The position numbers and the translations under genes were made by a program. The notes below the pieces were generated by a model, which was given only the letters and a program-made list of their open reading frames with translations, did no database searches and had not been told where the DNA came from. From Rhodospirillum sp. (GTDB lineage Bacteria; Pseudomonadota; Alphaproteobacteria; Rhodospirillales; Rhodospirillaceae): a DNA stretch of 64,000 bases. Within the stretch, counting starts at the first letter, position 1; the number at the start of each line of letters is the position of its first letter. The DNA lies in NCBI GenBank assembly GCA_021741145.1, contig JAIOYK010000006.1:1-64000 (forward strand), read 5' to 3'. Shown here one piece after another: positions 54,751 to 63,968 of the stretch.

Positions 54751-54779
54751 TTGACCACTTCGGTCTTATATTTTAAGAA
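54751..54779 (+). promoter_or_regulatory. Possible promoter for rpoH
   Basis: TTGACC (54751-54756) and TAAGAA (54774-54779) are 17 nt apart in the 273-nt A/T-richer gap before rpoH. The -10 match is weak. A short hairpin (GAAGG-CC-CCTTC) lies at about 54878. Heat control could act here or on the message; the sequence alone does not show which. Confidence 0.3.
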
Positions 54780-55010
54780 TCACGGGGTGAAAAAGAAGAG
54801 GCATTCCGAAATAGCGGTTTCCGCGAAGCCTCCTGTCGGGAATTAAAACCATCATTTGATCGGTTAAGCGGGCTGTCGAAGGCCCCTTCAGGTCGAAATG
54901 ATTGGGATCCAGGATCCCGAACCGACTGGGCCTAGGACTTCGCCGTTTTTTCATCTCCCCCTGGGTTCTGGGGGCGCCCCCCAACAGGGATCGATACGAG
55001 GAGAAGTTCC

Positions 55011-55898
55011 ATGGTCACCTCCGCGCCCGGTCTGTCGATTGGCCCTGAAAGCAATTTGACCCGTTACCTGCAAGAGATTCGTAAATTTCCCATGCTGGCT
55101 CCCGAAGAGGAGTACATGCTCGCCATCACGCTCCGCGACTCCGGGGATTCCAAGTCCGCCCACCGGCTGGTCACCAGCCACCTGCGTCTGGTGGCCAAGA
55201 TCGCCATGGGCTATCGCGGGTATGGCCTGCCCATGGGCGAAGTGATCAGCGAGGGCAACGTGGGCCTGATGCAGGCTGTGAAGCGCTTTGATCCAGAGCG
55301 CGGGTTCCGTCTGGCCACCTACGCCATGTGGTGGATCCGCGCCGCCATCCAGGAATATATCCTGCATTCCTGGTCCCTGGTGAAGATGGGCACCACCGCG
55401 GCCCAGAAGAAACTGTTCTTCAACCTGCGCAAGATGAAGGGTCGGCTCCAGCTCATGGAGGAAGGGGACATGCACCCCGAGAACGTGACCCATATCGCCA
55501 CAAAACTGGGCGTGCCCGAACAGGACGTGGTCAACATGAACCGCCGCCTGTCCAGCCCGGACCATTCCCTGAACGCGCCAGTCCGCGTGGACGGCGACGG
55601 GGAATGGCAGGATTGGTTGGTGGACGAAGGCGACAATCAGGAACACATGCTCGCCGAAAACCAGGAAATGGGCCAGCGCCGCCGCATGCTCTCTGGCGCC
55701 ATGAAAACCCTGAACGAGCGGGAACGGCACATCCTGACCGAGCGGCGCCTGCGCGATGACCCGGTCACACTCGAGGACCTGTCCCAGCAGTATGGCATCT
55801 CCCGCGAACGTGTCCGCCAGATCGAAGTGCGGGCCTTCGAAAAGCTGCGCAAATGGATGCAAGGCGCGGTCACCACCGCGCACGCCGCCCCCGCCTGA
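55011..55898 (+). CDS. rpoH: RNA polymerase heat-shock sigma factor sigma-32
   Basis: 295 residues; GAGGAGAAG precedes the ATG. Region 1.2/2: NLTRYLQEIRKFPMLAPEEEYMLA and SHLRLVAKIAMGYRGYGLPMGEVISEGNVGLMQAVKRFDPERGFRLATYAMWWIRAAIQEYI. The RpoH box is present as AAQKKLFFNLRKMK. Region 4: LTERRLRDDPVTLEDLSQQYGISRERVRQIEVRAFEKLRKWM. It directs transcription of chaperone and protease genes under heat stress. Confidence 0.97.
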   Translation: MVTSAPGLSIGPESNLTRYLQEIRKFPMLAPEEEYMLAITLRDSGDSKSAHRLVTSHLRLVAKIAMGYRGYGLPMGEVISEGNVGLMQAVKRFDPERGFRLATYAMWWIRAAIQEYILHSWSLVKMGTTAAQKKLFFNLRKMKGRLQLMEEGDMHPENVTHIATKLGVPEQDVVNMNRRLSSPDHSLNAPVRVDGDGEWQDWLVDEGDNQEHMLAENQEMGQRRRMLSGAMKTLNERERHILTERRLRDDPVTLEDLSQQYGISRERVRQIEVRAFEKLRKWMQGAVTTAHAAPA

Positions 55899-55980
55899 CG
55901 GGTCCGCCCGACAGACTCCCCAGACCGCCCCCCAACCAGCGCCCCGGACTGGCCCCGGAGCCATCCCCGTCCCCAAGCCT

Positions 55981-56010
55981 CCGGGCCTCAAGGTTCCGGG
56001 CCTCAAGGTT
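55981..56010. repeat. 15-bp tandem repeat after rpoH
   Basis: CCGGGCCTCAAGGTT occurs twice in direct tandem (55981-55995, 55996-56010), followed by a third diverged start (CCTGGGCC) and a T-rich tract (GTTTTCGTTGTTGTC). The gap from rpoH to thiD (55899-56163) is otherwise non-coding. Confidence 0.7.
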
Positions 56011-56107
56011 CCTGGGCCGTTTTCGTTGTTGTCTTCCAGCCCCTTGGGATAGCATACCCCTTGACGAAACGGCGCTCGGACGGCACCTGATGGGGAACTC
56101 CATCCCG

Positions 56108-56124
56108 CCACTGGCTGCCAGTGG
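56108..56124 (+). promoter_or_regulatory. Hairpin in the thiD leader
   Basis: CCACTGG-CTG-CCAGTGG is a perfect 7-bp stem with a 3-nt loop, 40-56 nt before the thiD start. I do not see the conserved CTGAGA and ACCTGA elements of a TPP riboswitch in the right arrangement. It may be a transcript-stability or regulator-binding element. Confidence 0.4.
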
Positions 56125-56163
56125 CCACCATCCGAACCATGCCAAGGGGGAAACGTCCACGCC

Positions 56164-56982
56164 ATGACAGGCCGTGTTCTCATCATCGCCGGATCCGATT
56201 CTGGAGGGGGCGCGGGCATCCAGGCCGACATCAAGGCCGTGACCGCCCTGGGCGGTTTCGCCATGACCGCCATCGCCGCCCTGACCGCCCAGAACACCCT
56301 GGGAGTCCATGGCATTCACCCCATTCCCGTGGCCTTCGTGCGCCAGCAAATGGCCGCTGTCTTGGACGACATTGGCGCTGACGCCCTGAAGACCGGCATG
56401 CTCGCCACCGCCGAGGTCATCGGCGCCGTGGCCGAGGAAATCACCAACCGTGCCCCGGGTCTTCCCCTGGTCGTCGACCCCGTGATGGTCGCCAAGGGTG
56501 GACACCGCTTGCTGGAGGAAAGCGCCACCCGCGCCCTTGTCGAGCGGCTGCTGCCCCTGGCCACCGTACTGACCCCCAACCTGCCCGAGGCGGAGGTCCT
56601 GGTGGGCTACCCCATCACCGATGCCCAGGCCATGGAGGCCGCGGGGCGGGAACTCCTCGCCCTGGGTCCCAAGACCGTGCTGATGAAAGGGGGCCACCTG
56701 GACGAGGAGGGGACCGAAGTGCTGGACATCCTGGTCTCCGAAGAGGGAGCCATCCGGTTCACCGATCCCCGGATCCACTCCACCTCCACCCACGGCACGG
56801 GCTGCACCCTGGCGTCCGCCATCGCCTGCGGCTTGGCCCAGGGGCGCCCCATGGCCACCGCCGTCGCCCGGGCCCGCGCCTATGTCCGTCGGGCCATCGA
56901 AACCGCGCCGGGGCTGGGCGCCGGCCACGGCCCCCTCAACCACGGACATACCGTCTTTCCCTTCGAGGCCCGGTCCCAATGA
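56164..56982 (+). CDS. thiD: Hydroxymethylpyrimidine/phosphomethylpyrimidine kinase
   Basis: 272 residues; AAGGGGGAAA lies upstream of the ATG. The ribokinase-like ThiD motifs are present: VLIIAGSDSGGGAGIQADIKAVTALGGFAMTAIAALTAQNT, DALKTGMLATAEVI, VVDPVMVAKGGHRLL, LTPNLPEAEVLVG and STHGTGCTLASAIACGLAQG with the catalytic Asp/Cys-type GTGC loop. It phosphorylates the pyrimidine precursor of thiamine twice. No other thiamine genes are adjacent. It overlaps phzF by 4 nt. Confidence 0.96.
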   Translation: MTGRVLIIAGSDSGGGAGIQADIKAVTALGGFAMTAIAALTAQNTLGVHGIHPIPVAFVRQQMAAVLDDIGADALKTGMLATAEVIGAVAEEITNRAPGLPLVVDPVMVAKGGHRLLEESATRALVERLLPLATVLTPNLPEAEVLVGYPITDAQAMEAAGRELLALGPKTVLMKGGHLDEEGTEVLDILVSEEGAIRFTDPRIHSTSTHGTGCTLASAIACGLAQGRPMATAVARARAYVRRAIETAPGLGAGHGPLNHGHTVFPFEARSQ

Positions 56983-57779
56983 GCGCTTTCCCCTTCTATC
57001 AAGTCGACGCTTTCACCGATCATCGCCTGAGAGGCAATCCGGCCGCGGTCTGTATCCTGGAAAGCGACTGGCTGGACGACGCCGTCATGCAGGCCATCGC
57101 CGCCGAGAACAACCTTTCGGAAACGGCCTTCATCATCCCCGCCATGGGGGACGCTCCCCACAAGCTGCGCTGGTTCACGCCAACGGTGGAAGTGGAGATT
57201 TGCGGCCACGCCACCCTGGCCTCGGGCCATGTCCTGCTGCGCGAACGGGGACATACCGGCGCCCAAGCCTTCGAGACCCAATCGGGGATCCTGACCGTCG
57301 AGCCCCAGGGCGAGACCTTGCTGATGCGCCTGCCCGCCTCGGACACCAAATCCTCGCTCATCCCCCACGACCTGGAGCGAGTCCTGCGCGCCCGCCCCCT
57401 GGAAGTGGGCAAGGGGGGCGGTTTCCTGGTTGTCGTGATTGACAGCGTGGAGCGCCTGCGGGCCCTTGCCCCCCGGTCCGACCACCTGATGGCCGCGGGC
57501 GCCGGACATCTGATCGTCACCGCCCTTGGCTCGGAGGGGGACGGCTGCGACTACGCCTGTCGGGTGTTCGCGCCGGAATCAGGTATTCCCGAGGATCCGG
57601 TGACCGGCTCCGCCCATGCGATTCTCGCCCCTTTCTGGGCCAAACGCCTGAAAAAGGATGTCTTGGACGCCCTTCAGGTCTCCGAACGGGGGGGCGCCAT
57701 GACCTGCCGGGTCGAGGGCGACAAAGTCGCCCTGACCGGCCAGGCCGTGACCGTCATTACCGGCGCCTTCCACCTGTAA
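56979..57779 (+). CDS. PhzF-family isomerase/epimerase
   Basis: 266 residues. Typical PhzF fold features: FYQVDAFTDHRLRGNPAAVCIL at the N-terminus, AENNLSETAFII with the conserved Glu, RWFTPTVEVEICGHATLASGHVL, DYACRVFAPESGIPEDPVTGSAHAILAPFWAKRL. Family members are isomerases of varied substrates; phenazine synthesis is unlikely because no other phz gene is present. Probably co-transcribed with thiD and the alanyl-editing gene. Confidence 0.93.
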   Translation: MSAFPFYQVDAFTDHRLRGNPAAVCILESDWLDDAVMQAIAAENNLSETAFIIPAMGDAPHKLRWFTPTVEVEICGHATLASGHVLLRERGHTGAQAFETQSGILTVEPQGETLLMRLPASDTKSSLIPHDLERVLRARPLEVGKGGGFLVVVIDSVERLRALAPRSDHLMAAGAGHLIVTALGSEGDGCDYACRVFAPESGIPEDPVTGSAHAILAPFWAKRLKKDVLDALQVSERGGAMTCRVEGDKVALTGQAVTVITGAFHL

Positions 57780-57805
57780 TCCCTCGCCACCAAAGGATGT
57801 CCCCC

Positions 57806-58540
57806 ATGACCGAGGAACTCTTCCGCCAGGATGCCTATGCCTCCGACTGCACGGCCCAAGTGGTGGCCCAGGTCACCGGAGCAGACGGCGAACAGGGGCT
57901 CATCCTCGATCGGACAGTCTTCTACCCCACGGGGGGTGGTCAGCCGGGGGACAGAGGCTGCCTGACTCCGGAGGACGGCACCATCCTCCCCGTCACCGAT
58001 ACCCGTTATGACGGGGAGGGGCGGATCGTCCATTGGCTCGTCCCGGGGACCGCGGTTCCGGCGGAGGGGGCAACCGTCACCGCCAGCATCGACTGGGACC
58101 GCCGTCACCGTTTGATGCGCATGCACACCTGTCTGCACCTGCTCTGTTCCCTGATCGAGGGGGGCGTGACCGGGGGGAGCATTGGCGAGGAGAAGGGCCG
58201 CCTGGACTTCGACCTGCCCGAGGGCGCGCCGGACAAACAAGCCCTGACCGACCGGTTGAACGCCCTGGTCGCGGCCAATCACCCCCTGGACATCCGCTGG
58301 ATCACCGATGACGAACTGGACGCCCAGCCCGACTTGGTTCGGACCATGTCGGTCAAGCCCCCCACGGGTTCGGGGCGGGTGCGCCTGATCGAGGTCACCG
58401 GCGTGGACCTGCAACCCTGCGGCGGGACCCATGTGCGGGCAACCGGCGAGATCGGGCCCGTCCGCGTGTCCAAGATCGAAAAGAAGGGCAAGATGAATCG
58501 GCGCGTGACGGTGGTTTTCGAGGAGATGGACCCTCAGTAG
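57806..58540 (+). CDS. AlaX-like alanyl-tRNA editing protein
   Basis: 244 residues from the ATG at 57806 with AAAGGA 8 nt upstream; an ATG at 57797 would sit on that site. The editing-domain metal ligands are visible: RMHTCLHLLCSLI (HxxxH) and LQPCGGTHVRATGEIGPVRVSKIEKKGKMNRRV (C-x3-H). The N-terminal FYPTGGGQPGDRG segment is the AlaX/AlaRS domain entry. It removes Ser or Gly wrongly attached to tRNA-Ala. Confidence 0.93.
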   Translation: MTEELFRQDAYASDCTAQVVAQVTGADGEQGLILDRTVFYPTGGGQPGDRGCLTPEDGTILPVTDTRYDGEGRIVHWLVPGTAVPAEGATVTASIDWDRRHRLMRMHTCLHLLCSLIEGGVTGGSIGEEKGRLDFDLPEGAPDKQALTDRLNALVAANHPLDIRWITDDELDAQPDLVRTMSVKPPTGSGRVRLIEVTGVDLQPCGGTHVRATGEIGPVRVSKIEKKGKMNRRVTVVFEEMDPQ

Positions 58541-58614
58541 AGGTTGATCCTTGAATTCCTCCAGACTGGACGCGATTTCTTGAGAAACCGAGAAACCGCG
58601 ATAGGGGGTCCGGA

Positions 58615-60489
58615 GTGAGCGGCGTGGCTGATCTTCAGATGGCATTGACCCTGCTGCTCACCGCGGCGGTTGTCGTCCTGTACATTACCGAGTGGATCTC
58701 CATCGAGTTGACCTCCCTGGGGGTGCTCTCGGTGTTGCTGCTGTTGTTCCAGGTCTTTCCCGTGGTGGGTCCAGACGGCGCGCCCCTGATCAGTCCCACG
58801 GACCTGCTCAAGGGGTTTGCCAATCCCGCCCTGATCACCGTCATGGCCCTGCTGGTGGTGGGCGAGGCCCTGGTCCGCACGGGCGCCCTGGACGGATTGG
58901 CCCAGGCCCTGTCCCACCCCCGCCTATCCCCCCGGGATTCCTTGGTGGTTGTTCTGTTGGTGGTGGCCTTGCTGTCGGCCTTCCTCAACAACACCCCCAT
59001 CGTCCTGATCTTCATTCCGATCATCCAGGCCCTGGCCAAACAGGCGAACCTGGCCAACAGCCGGGTGATGATTCCCCTGTCCTATGCCGCGGTGCTGGGG
59101 GGGATGACCACGGTCATCGGCTCCTCGACCAACCTGCTGGTCTCTTCGGCCCTGATCGAACAGGGTCTGCCGGGGTTCGACTTCTTCGAATTCACCCCCA
59201 TGGCCTTGGTTCTGGTTATACCGGGCTTGATCTACGTCGCCCTGGTCCTGCCCCGGATCCTCCCGGACCGGGTCCCCACGGTGGACGAACCCCGGATTGG
59301 GGGCGGCAAGCAGTTCATCAGTCAATTGGTCGTACCCGACGATTCTCCCTTGAACGGTGAGCGGGCCGTGGCGGGCGTCTTCCGCTCTCTCCCCGACATC
59401 ACGGTGCGTATGGTCCTGCGGGGCGAGCGCACCATCGTGCCGCCCTTCGACGACATCGTGCTCCACGCCGGGGACCTGCTGGTTCTCGCCGCCACCCGGT
59501 CGGCCCTGGCGGAGGCCGCGGCCGGTCACCCGGGACTGTTCCATCCTCCCCGCCCCTACGGCCTGGACCGGGCCCGGGACCGTCTGCGGGACATGGGCAC
59601 CGACGAAGTCCGCGACGATACCGAGGGCGCGACCGAACATGTGCTGATCGAGGTCATGGTCAATCCTGCCTCGCGGTTGATCGGGCGGACCGTGGCCCAG
59701 ACCGGATTCCTCCAGCAATACCGGTCGATCATTACCGGCATTCAGCGCCGCGCCCGGATGATCCGTGCGAAGATGGTGGATATCCGCCTGGAGGCGGGCG
59801 ACATCATGCTCGTCCTGGGACGGGAGGAAGACGTGGACCGCCTGCGTCAGGACCGGGATTTCGTGGTGCTCTCCGGCACCAAGGGCCTCCTGCCCCGGCG
59901 GCGCCACGCGGGGACGACCCAGCTTATTTTCCTCGCGGCGGTGGGATCGGCGGCCCTGGGGATCGTCCCCATCACCGTCGCCGCGGTGGTGGCGGCCACG
60001 GCCATGGTCGGCACGAGGGCCATCAACCTGCGCCAGGCGGGCCGGGCCATTGATCGGAAAATTCTTCTGGTCGTGGTCGCCGCCCTGGGCCTGGGGGAGG
60101 CCCTGAAGGCCACGGGAGGCGCCGCCTTCGTCGCCCATGGCCTGATCGGCATGATGGGGGACGTGGGTCCGACCGCGGTGCTGTCGGTCTTCTTCCTGGT
60201 GGTGGCCCTATTCACCAATATCCTGACCAACAATGCCTGCGCGGTCCTGTTCATCCCTATCGGCATCGGACTGGCCGAAGAATTGGGGATGGAGCCCCAT
60301 GTTTTCGCCATTACCGTGGTTCTGGCCGCCAATTGCTCCTTCGCCTCCCCCGTTGGCTATCAAACCAACCTGTTGGTGATGGGGCCGGGACAATACCAGT
60401 TCGGCGATTTCGTGCGGGCCGGGCTACCCCTTTTGCTGTTGCTCTGGTTTGTCTACACGATCGTGGCACCGATGTTTTTTGGATTGTAG
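58615..60489 (+). CDS. SLC13-type anion permease with two RCK_C (TrkA-C) domains
   Basis: 624 residues, GTG start with GGGGGTCCGGAG upstream. The membrane part is split: helices before residue 215 and after about 435. Between them are two TrkA-C domains (ISQLVVPDDSPLNGERAVAGVF...DDIVLHAGDLLVLAATRSAL; LIEVMVNPASRLIGRTVAQTGFLQQY...LEAGDIMLVLGREEDVDRL). Conserved transport motifs: LLSAFLNNTPIVLIFIPII, VIGSSTNLLVSSALI, FTNILTNNACAVLFIPIG, NCSFASPVGYQTNLLVMGPGQY. The layout fits the DASS/SLC13 group of sulfate or dicarboxylate transporters. The substrate is not determined. Confidence 0.9.
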   Translation: MSGVADLQMALTLLLTAAVVVLYITEWISIELTSLGVLSVLLLLFQVFPVVGPDGAPLISPTDLLKGFANPALITVMALLVVGEALVRTGALDGLAQALSHPRLSPRDSLVVVLLVVALLSAFLNNTPIVLIFIPIIQALAKQANLANSRVMIPLSYAAVLGGMTTVIGSSTNLLVSSALIEQGLPGFDFFEFTPMALVLVIPGLIYVALVLPRILPDRVPTVDEPRIGGGKQFISQLVVPDDSPLNGERAVAGVFRSLPDITVRMVLRGERTIVPPFDDIVLHAGDLLVLAATRSALAEAAAGHPGLFHPPRPYGLDRARDRLRDMGTDEVRDDTEGATEHVLIEVMVNPASRLIGRTVAQTGFLQQYRSIITGIQRRARMIRAKMVDIRLEAGDIMLVLGREEDVDRLRQDRDFVVLSGTKGLLPRRRHAGTTQLIFLAAVGSAALGIVPITVAAVVAATAMVGTRAINLRQAGRAIDRKILLVVVAALGLGEALKATGGAAFVAHGLIGMMGDVGPTAVLSVFFLVVALFTNILTNNACAVLFIPIGIGLAEELGMEPHVFAITVVLAANCSFASPVGYQTNLLVMGPGQYQFGDFVRAGLPLLLLLWFVYTIVAPMFFGL

Positions 60490-60522
60490 AGGTCACCTCA
60501 CCCCAGGCCAAGGAGCCTCCCA

Positions 60523-61149
60523 ATGAGCCCAGAATTCCTGCTGACCGCCCTAGTCGTGGTCCTCGCCCCAGGCACGGGCGTCCTGTTCACCCTGGCCACG
60601 GCGCTCTCCCAGGGCTGGAGGGCCAGTGTCTTCGCCGCCATCGGCTGCACCCTGGGAATCCTGCCCCATATGATCGCCGCCATCACCGGATTGGCCGCCC
60701 TGCTCCACGCCAGCGCGCTGGCCTTCCAGGGCATCAAGGTCCTGGGAGTCCTCTACCTGCTTTATATGGCCTGGATGACCCTGAAAGAGCGGGGAGCCCT
60801 CTCCGTGGACGCCGCCGAGGCCCCGCCCCGCTCCATGGGCCGCTCCGTGGGCCAGACGGTCCTCGCGGCCTTCCTGCTGAACATCCTGAACCCCAAGTTG
60901 TCGATCTTCTTCCTGGCCTTTCTGCCCCAGTTCGTCGACGCCGGGGACCCCACGCCCTTGCTGTCCATGGTCGAGCTGAGCGCTGTGTTCATGGCCCTGA
61001 CCTTCGTCGTCTTCGTGGGCTACGGCGCCTGCGCGGCCCTGGTTCGCGACCGGGTGCTCGCCCGCCCCCGGGTGCTGGCCTGGATGCGCCGGGCCTTCGC
61101 GGGCGCCTTCCTCGCGCTCGGCGCCAAGCTCGCCCTGACGGAACGATAG
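60523..61149 (+). CDS. LysE/RhtB-family amino acid exporter
   Basis: 208 residues; AAGGAGCCTCCC precedes the ATG. Six hydrophobic segments, opening with PEFLLTALVVVLAPGTGVLFTLATALSQGWRASVFAAIGCTLGI, the LysE family N-terminus ('PGP...'; here APGTG). The internal AFLLNILNPKLSIFFLAFLPQFVD is the other hallmark. It probably exports an amino acid or homoserine-type compound. The gene is 33 nt after the SLC13-type gene. Confidence 0.92.
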   Translation: MSPEFLLTALVVVLAPGTGVLFTLATALSQGWRASVFAAIGCTLGILPHMIAAITGLAALLHASALAFQGIKVLGVLYLLYMAWMTLKERGALSVDAAEAPPRSMGRSVGQTVLAAFLLNILNPKLSIFFLAFLPQFVDAGDPTPLLSMVELSAVFMALTFVVFVGYGACAALVRDRVLARPRVLAWMRRAFAGAFLALGAKLALTER

Positions 61150-61281
61150 GGTCGGAAAAGCATCGCCCTGATATTGCCATAATTAAGTCCAATTCGCGTG
61201 ACCCTCCCCCCATTTCATGCTCCAATCACCCATAGAGAGAGCACATCTAGATATATCAACCTTTGCTAATGGGATGGTGGC

Positions 61282-62706
61282 ATGGAATTTCTCCAGACGA
61301 TTTTCGGGGCGATTGGCGACTTGACCTGGGGGTGGGCGCTGGTGCCCTTCCTGGTGGTCCTTGGCGTCTTTTTCACATTGCTGTCGGGACTGGTGCAGTT
61401 CGAGTTCTTCGGACGCATGTTCGGGGCTCTCTTTCCCGATCCCACGGTCGCGGGTACCAACCGGATCAGCTCCCGCGAGGCCTTGCTGGTCAGCGTCGGC
61501 GGCCGGGTTGGTGGCGGCAATATCGCGGGCGTGGCCGTGGCCATCACCCTGGGCGGCCCAGGGGCGGTCTTCTGGATGTGGGCCATCGCCCTGATCGGCA
61601 TGGCCACCAGCCTGTTCGAATGCTCACTCGCCCAGTTGTACAAGGAATCGGCCGAGGACGGCACCTACCGGGGCGGCCCGGCGCGCTACATCATCCACGG
61701 CCTGGGCAAGAACTACCGCTGGCTGGCCATCCTCTACGCCGTTTGCCTGATCGCCGCCTTCGCCTTGGGCTTCAACGCCTTTCAGGGGAACACGGTGGCT
61801 GGCGCCGCCTTTGACAGCATGGGTATTCCCCGGTTCGCCACGGGCGTCGCCCTGGCCGCTCTGACCGGGGTGATCGTCTATGGCGGCATCCACCGCATCG
61901 CCAAGGCCGCGGACGTGATCATCCCCTTCATGGCCATCATGTATATCGGCATGGCTCTGGTGATCGTCGCCATCAACATCACCGAAGTCCCGGCGATGAT
62001 CATGCTGATCGTCAAGAACGCCTTTGGCGTCGACAGCGCCATCGCCGGAGGCATGGGCGCGGCCATCGCCCAGGGACTGCGCCGTGGCCTGTTCTCCAAC
62101 GAGGCCGGTTTGGGCTCCGCCCCTAACGTGGCCGCGGTCGCCTATGTGCGCCACCCCATCAGCCAGGGCATCGTGCAGTCCCTATCGGTCTTCATCGACA
62201 CCATCATCATCTGTTCCTGCACGGCCTTCATCATCCTCCTCGGCAACGTCTACGTGCCCGGCGCGGCGGATGTAAACGGCGTGGCCCTGACCCAGCAATC
62301 CCTGGCCTCCCATGTGGGGGACTGGTCCAAGTACTACCTGACGGTTGCGATCCTGCTCTTCTCCTTCAGTTCGATCATCTACAACTACTACCTAGGAGAG
62401 AACGCCCTTTCGGTCATGACCAAAAGCCCCTTGGCCCGCCATGGCCTGCGCGCCCTGGTGATCGCCTTGGTGCTGGTCGGCGCGGCGGCCCCGGGGGCGA
62501 CATCGGTTTTCTTCTTCTCCGACCCGATGATGGGCATTCTCGCGGTGGTCAACCTGGTGGCGCTGACCATGCTTTTCCCCATCGGCATGCGTCTGTTGAC
62601 CGATTACCGGAAGCAACTTAAGGCCGGGATCTTGCATCCCCTCCTCAACCCCGATGACTACGCCGACCTAGATATCGACCGCACCGCCTGGAATGGCGAG
62701 CAATAG
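61282..62706 (+). CDS. Alanine/glycine:cation symporter family protein (AGCS)
   Basis: 474 residues. Family motifs: [51 protein letters not shown] (the AGCS signature region), [65 protein letters not shown]. About eleven membrane helices. It likely takes up alanine or glycine with sodium. The 132-nt upstream gap is A/T-richer and probably carries its promoter. Confidence 0.95.
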   Translation: MEFLQTIFGAIGDLTWGWALVPFLVVLGVFFTLLSGLVQFEFFGRMFGALFPDPTVAGTNRISSREALLVSVGGRVGGGNIAGVAVAITLGGPGAVFWMWAIALIGMATSLFECSLAQLYKESAEDGTYRGGPARYIIHGLGKNYRWLAILYAVCLIAAFALGFNAFQGNTVAGAAFDSMGIPRFATGVALAALTGVIVYGGIHRIAKAADVIIPFMAIMYIGMALVIVAINITEVPAMIMLIVKNAFGVDSAIAGGMGAAIAQGLRRGLFSNEAGLGSAPNVAAVAYVRHPISQGIVQSLSVFIDTIIICSCTAFIILLGNVYVPGAADVNGVALTQQSLASHVGDWSKYYLTVAILLFSFSSIIYNYYLGENALSVMTKSPLARHGLRALVIALVLVGAAAPGATSVFFFSDPMMGILAVVNLVALTMLFPIGMRLLTDYRKQLKAGILHPLLNPDDYADLDIDRTAWNGEQ

Positions 62707-62764
62707 CGGTCCCCGGAAGTAGCCCAACGACCAATCGCGCCCCCGGTTCTGTTGACCACCGGGA

Positions 62765-62790
62765 GCGCGACTCTTACAGTCGCGTTTTCC
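62765..62790 (+). terminator. Intrinsic terminator-like hairpin in the serC leader
   Basis: CGCGACT-CTTAC-AGTCGCG (62766-62784) is a perfect 7-bp stem followed directly by TTTTCC. It is 60 nt after the AGCS-gene stop codon and only 24 nt before the serC ATG, so it could end the upstream transcript or act on serC. Confidence 0.75.
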
Positions 62791-62813
62791 TTCCTTCCCT
62801 GGACAGCGCGACC

Positions 62814-63968
62814 ATGAACAAGCCCAATGCCCGCCCGGCCAATCCCAACTTTTCCTCCGGTCCCTGCGCCAAGCGCCCGGGCTGGTCGCCCGAGGTGTTG
62901 AGGGACGCCCTCCTGGGTCGCTCCCACCGGGCGCCCGAGGGCAAGGCCCGCCTGGGCGCGGTCATCGACATGTCCAAATCCGTCCTTGGCATGCCCCGGG
63001 ACTACCGGCTGGGTATTGTCCCCGCCTCCGACACGGGCGCGGTGGAGATGGCGCTCTGGTCCCTGCTCGGCCCCCGGGGCGTGCAGATGCTGGCCTGGGA
63101 AAGCTTCGGCTCGACCTGGGTGGCCGATGTTCTCAAGCAACTCAAATTGCCCGACGTGACGGTGCTGGAGGCCGAATACGGCGACCTTCCCGACCTGTCG
63201 GTGGTGGATTTTTCCCGAGATGTGGTCTTCACCTGGAACGGCACGACCTCCGGCGTGAAGGTCCCTAACGGCGATTGGATTCCCGATGATCGCGAGGGCT
63301 TGACCCTCTGCGACGCCACCTCGGCGGCCTTCGCCATGGACCTGCCCTGGGACAAGCTCGACGTGGTCACCTGGTCCTGGCAAAAGGTCCTGGGTGGCGA
63401 GGCCCAACACGGCATGATCGCCCTCTCCCCCCGGGCCGTGGCGCGGCTGGAAAGCCATGTCCCCGCCTGGCCCATGCCCAAGCTGTTCCGCATGACCGCT
63501 GGCGGCAAGCTCATCGAGGGTATTTTCGAGGGCGAAACCATCAACACCCCCTCCATGCTCTGTGTCGAGGACGCGCTGGACGGGCTCGCCTGGGCCGAAC
63601 AGGTCGGGGGACTGCGGGGCCTGATCAGCCGCTCCGAGGGCAACCTGAAGGCCGTGGCCACCTGGGTCGACGCCCATGACGGCGTCGAATTCCTCGCCCG
63701 GGATCCGACCACCCGGTCCAACACGGCCATCTGCCTGCGGCTGATCGCCCCCTGGATCACCGCCCAAGCCGACGGCGGCGCCAAGGTGGCCAAGCGGGTC
63801 GCGGCCCTCGTGGCCGAGGAAAACGCGGGATTGGACATCGCCAGCTACCGGGATGCCCCCGCGGGCCTGCGGATCTGGGGCGGCGCCACCGTGGAGCGGA
63901 GCGATATCGAAGCCCTGTTGCCGTGGATCGACTGGGCCGTGGATCAGGTCCGCGCCGAGCTGGGCTAA
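62814..63968 (+). CDS. serC: Phosphoserine aminotransferase, alphaproteobacterial type
   Basis: 384 residues. The start [25 protein letters not shown] is typical of the alphaproteobacterial SerC group. The PLP-binding lysine lies in [18 protein letters not shown], with the phosphate-binding loop [17 protein letters not shown] and a cofactor Asp in [13 protein letters not shown]. It makes phosphoserine from 3-phosphohydroxypyruvate and glutamate in serine (and possibly pyridoxal phosphate) synthesis. Only 32 nt of the window follow; an ATG at 63976 opens a short frame that runs off the edge. Confidence 0.96.
   Translation: MNKPNARPANPNFSSGPCAKRPGWSPEVLRDALLGRSHRAPEGKARLGAVIDMSKSVLGMPRDYRLGIVPASDTGAVEMALWSLLGPRGVQMLAWESFGSTWVADVLKQLKLPDVTVLEAEYGDLPDLSVVDFSRDVVFTWNGTTSGVKVPNGDWIPDDREGLTLCDATSAAFAMDLPWDKLDVVTWSWQKVLGGEAQHGMIALSPRAVARLESHVPAWPMPKLFRMTAGGKLIEGIFEGETINTPSMLCVEDALDGLAWAEQVGGLRGLISRSEGNLKAVATWVDAHDGVEFLARDPTTRSNTAICLRLIAPWITAQADGGAKVAKRVAALVAEENAGLDIASYRDAPAGLRIWGGATVERSDIEALLPWIDWAVDQVRAELG

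Noticed and set aside
56979-57779. Phenazine biosynthesis
   Set aside because: PhzF-family proteins are widespread isomerases, and no other phz gene is in the window.
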